This document shows, one piece after another, positions 61,824-64,000 of a DNA stretch of 64,000 bases. Numbering within the stretch: the first letter of the stretch is position 1; the number at the start of each line of letters is the position of its first letter. The position numbers and the translations under genes were made by a program. Source of the stretch: Chryseobacterium lathyri (GTDB taxonomy: Bacteria > Bacteroidota > Bacteroidia > Flavobacteriales > Weeksellaceae); contig NZ_QNFY01000005.1 of assembly GCF_003290185.1 (NCBI RefSeq), positions 287,847 to 351,846 on the forward strand, written 5' to 3'. Under the pieces are notes generated by a model. That model was given only the letters and a program-made list of their open reading frames with translations, did not search any database and was not told the DNA's origin.

Positions 61824-63299
61824 CTAGTAAGCTTTTGCGAATAATACACGTCTCTTAGACGGTTTTCCACTGATTAGAGAAATACCTTCTTCAATATCAT
61901 CATCTAAAGGAATACATCTAATAGTAGCCTTTGTTTCGTCCTTGATCTGTTCCTCTTCTTCAGCAGTTCCATCCCAATGTGCATAAATGAAACCTCCTTT
62001 TTCTTCAAGAACTTTCTTGAATTCCTCATAAGTATCTACTCTTGTGATATTATCTTTTCTGAAATTAAATGCTTTTTCATAAAGGTCTTTCTGTATGGTC
62101 TGCAACAACTCCTGAATATAAGTGTCAATTCCTTCGATAGAACGAACTTCTTTAGTCAGGTTGTCTCTTCTTGCGATTTCTACAGATTTATTTTCAAGAT
62201 CTCTTGGTCCCATTGCAATTCTTACAGGAACTCCTTTTAATTCGTATTCTGCAAACTTCCATCCCGGTTTGTTATGGGTATCATCATCAAATTTAACAGA
62301 GATGCCTTTTGCCTTTAATTTAGCTACAATATCAAGCGCCACTTCACTGATCTGGGCCAATTGCTCTTCTCCTTTGAAGATAGGAACAATAACCACCTGA
62401 ATTGGAGCCAGGGTAGGAGGAAGCACCAATCCGAAATCATCGGAATGGGTCATGATCAAAGCTCCCATCAAACGGGTGGAAGTTCCCCAAGAAGTTGCCC
62501 ATGCATGTTCAATCTTCCCTTCCTTATTGGTGAATTTCACATCGAATGCTTTCGCGAAATTCTGGCCTAAGAAGTGAGATGTTCCTGCCTGAAGTGCTTT
62601 TCCATCCTGCATTAACGCTTCGATACAATAGGTTTCGTCAGCTCCGGCAAATCTTTCAGACGGTGTTTTTAGTCCTTTAATAACAGGCATCGCCATGAAC
62701 TTTTCTGCAAAATCTGCATATACATCATTCATTTTTTCAGCTTCTTCCACAGCTTCATCTTTGGTAGCATGTGCCGTGTGCCCTTCCTGCCAAAGGAATT
62801 CCGCTGTTCTAAGAAACAAACGGGTTCTCATTTCCCAACGGACAACATTGGCCCATTGGTTGATCAGGATCGGCAGGTCTCTGTAAGACTGGATCCAGTT
62901 TTTGTATGTATTCCAGATAATGGCTTCAGAAGTAGGGCGTACAATAAGCTCTTCTTCTAATTTAGCATCCGGATCTACGATAAGTTTGTGTGGATTGTCC
63001 GGGTCCGTTTTTAATCTATAATGGGTAACTACTGCACATTCTTTAGCAAAACCTTCTGCATTTTTTTCTTCTGCCTCAAACAGGCTTTTGGGCACAAAAA
63101 GCGGGAAATAAGCATTAACGTGACCTGTTTCTTTGAATCTTTTATCCATTTCATCACGCATTTTTTCCCAGATTGCATAGCCGTATGGTTTAATCACCAT
63201 GCATCCTCGCACTCCAGAGTTTTCAGCTAAGTCAGCTTTTACCACCAACTCATTATACCATTTGCTGTAATCTTCGCTTCTTGAGGTTAATTTTGCCAT
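61824..63299 (-). CDS. proS: Prolyl-tRNA synthetase, archaeal/eukaryotic-like type
   Basis: The 491-residue enzyme charges tRNA-Pro. The start is ATG 63299 ([14 protein letters not shown]); the frame is open for 54 more codons upstream but they do not match the family. Class II motifs are the YFPLFVPKS segment, RPTSEAIIW and [22 protein letters not shown]. It lacks the editing insert of bacterial-type ProS and ends in the Tyr-terminal tail (RRVLFAKAY) of the archaeal/eukaryotic type. Confidence 0.94.
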   Translation of the reverse strand: MAKLTSRSEDYSKWYNELVVKADLAENSGVRGCMVIKPYGYAIWEKMRDEMDKRFKETGHVNAYFPLFVPKSLFEAEEKNAEGFAKECAVVTHYRLKTDPDNPHKLIVDPDAKLEEELIVRPTSEAIIWNTYKNWIQSYRDLPILINQWANVVRWEMRTRLFLRTAEFLWQEGHTAHATKDEAVEEAEKMNDVYADFAEKFMAMPVIKGLKTPSERFAGADETYCIEALMQDGKALQAGTSHFLGQNFAKAFDVKFTNKEGKIEHAWATSWGTSTRLMGALIMTHSDDFGLVLPPTLAPIQVVIVPIFKGEEQLAQISEVALDIVAKLKAKGISVKFDDDTHNKPGWKFAEYELKGVPVRIAMGPRDLENKSVEIARRDNLTKEVRSIEGIDTYIQELLQTIQKDLYEKAFNFRKDNITRVDTYEEFKKVLEEKGGFIYAHWDGTAEEEEQIKDETKATIRCIPLDDDIEEGISLISGKPSKRRVLFAKAY

Positions 63300-63408
63300 T
63301 ATTTTTTTTAATTTTTTTAACTTTTGTACATTATTGTAATCTAAAAATAAAAATCTATTTTTGATAGATTTTTTTACCAGTGTTTTGGTACATTTTTGGT
63401 ACAGATTG

Positions 63409-63416
63409 CAAATATA
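63409..63416 (-). promoter_or_regulatory. -7 box (TATATTTG) for proS
   Basis: It is a perfect TAnnTTTG match on the minus strand 110 bases before the proS start. The leader between them contains AAAATCTAT/ATAGATTTT as a small hairpin. Confidence 0.45.
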
Positions 63417-63443
63417 ATTTAAATTAAAAATCTTTACGTTATC

Positions 63444-63904
63444 ATGAAAAGAAATATACATAAAAATTTGCTTGGTGTGTTAAAATCCAAAGGGATTTTG
63501 GCAATATCAGGCGGATTGCTGCTTGTGTCTTGTGGTGCTCAAATGGGAGGATACACGGAGACCGATGGGGTATACTACGACCCTAATAAAGATACCCTGC
63601 CAGAAGGAGTAATCATCCATGATGGCGGTAACAGGGTAGGAGAAAATTATGATTATTATCAAGACTCTAATGTGATCCAGAATGCGCAGGCTAATTCCAG
63701 AGAACAGGACAACAAATACAGTACATGGAGCGATAATAACTGGAACACGAACGCTACCGATTCAGACTGGGGTGCATTTGCCGGGTCTCAGACCAACTAT
63801 TATGATAATTCCTGGGGTTCTCCTTGGGGATGGTATGGCGGTTATAGTCCTTATTGGGGAATGAACCGCGGCTGGGGCTGGGGAATTAAAGTGTCCTGGG
63901 GCCC
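63444..63904 (+). CDS. W/Y/G-rich lipoprotein (partial, cut by adapter sequence)
   Basis: The protein starts at ATG 63444 with a lipoprotein signal (GGLLLVSC, Cys near 30) and becomes rich in Trp, Tyr, Gly and Asn ([20 protein letters not shown], followed by a similar WGWG stretch). Such composition marks a surface- or outer-membrane-associated protein of unknown function. The frame remains open to the window end, but the sequence after about 63904 is adapter and should not be translated. The true C-terminus is missing. Confidence 0.75.
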
Positions 63905-64000
63905 GTCTCATCTACACATTCCCGAGCCAACGAGAACCGTGAGGTTCTCGTATGCCGTCCTCTTCTTGAAAAATAATAAGATTAACCTGGCATTCGTTTT
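63905..64000. other. Illumina Nextera adapter contamination
   Basis: From 63905 the sequence follows the Nextera read-through adapter with scattered errors: a mosaic-end part (TCTCATCTACACATT), the P7 part CCGAGCCAACGAGA, an index-like stretch near 63937-63944, then TCTCGTATGCCGTCCTCTTCTTG and a run of A. After that comes low-information sequence. This is from memory of the adapter and the agreement is over some 60 bases. Confidence 0.9.

Noticed and set aside
63300..63461. 54-codon N-terminal extension of proS
   Set aside because: It is AT-rich spacer containing the proS and lipoprotein promoters, and the family begins at [11 protein letters not shown].
63905..63998. C-terminal extension of the last lipoprotein (frame open to the window end)
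   Set aside because: The nucleotides match a sequencing adapter, so the frame there has no biological meaning.

Overview
The window looks like a stretch of chromosome from a member of the Flavobacteriia, most likely Chryseobacterium or a close relative (Weeksellaceae). This rests on low GC, many Bacteroidetes-only families (DUF5686 with a carboxypeptidase-regulatory domain, BT_3928-type DoxX protein, DUF1599, the short archaeal/eukaryote-like ProS, the Cys-poor DnaG) and promoters of the Bacteroidetes form TTG-N19-TAnnTTTG. Genes are mostly housekeeping. I see no prophage, insertion sequence, CRISPR array, rRNA or tRNA. The last ~95 bases are not genome: from about 63905 the sequence is a degraded Illumina Nextera adapter.

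Layout. 1-5.5 kb: end of an unknown gene, an alpha/beta hydrolase, ammonium transporter amt, a Crp-type regulator with an azoreductase-like flavoprotein, and serine deaminase. 5.6-6.7 kb: tyrA with its own attenuator. 6.8-15.3 kb: secreted proteins of unknown function, a CPA2 antiporter, a LytS/LytTR pair, alanine dehydrogenase and tsaE. 15.5-20 kb: dnaG, clpP and a phytase-like esterase lipoprotein. 20-25.7 kb (minus): DUF1599, the DoxX-type protein, two small genes, an S9 peptidase and tpiA. 26.1-34.5 kb: folP, then the branched-chain amino acid operon ilvE-D-B-N-C-A behind two serial leader-peptide attenuators. 35-42 kb (minus): M28 peptidase, DUF5686 outer-membrane protein and alaS. 42.2-44.7 kb: ECF sigma factor, anti-sigma-like protein, DUF417 membrane protein and a secreted MsrA-MsrB fusion, apparently a redox-repair cluster. 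44.9-56.6 kb: ABC exporter, hydrolases, an unusual AAA+ ATPase, an FAD oxidoreductase, prfB, DedA, an S12 serine hydrolase and DUF808. 56.7-63.9 kb: dnaJ, grpE, an Nramp transporter, a DUF937/OmpA protein, proS and the start of a lipoprotein gene.

The most interesting signals are regulatory and repetitive rather than coding. Three unannotated leader peptides carry runs of the codons for the amino acid their operon makes: three Tyr codons before tyrA, and two Ile/Val/Leu-rich peptides in tandem before ilvE. Each is followed by a terminator hairpin and a competing antiterminator strand. In the two leaders that have their own promoter, the start codon lies exactly 4 nt after the -7 box, so the leader mRNA should be leaderless, and both peptides begin (M/V)NFxN.

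Several intergenic gaps are filled with 'word' repeats: a short phrase repeated with variation and then repeated in reverse complement, with a different phrase at each locus. One of these islands appears to supply the start codon and first ~18 residues of folP. A 94-bp tandem array lies upstream of grpE. Several core proteins are also modified: DnaG has lost three of four zinc ligands, DnaJ has lost two of four CxxCxGxG motifs, and prfB lacks the programmed frameshift.
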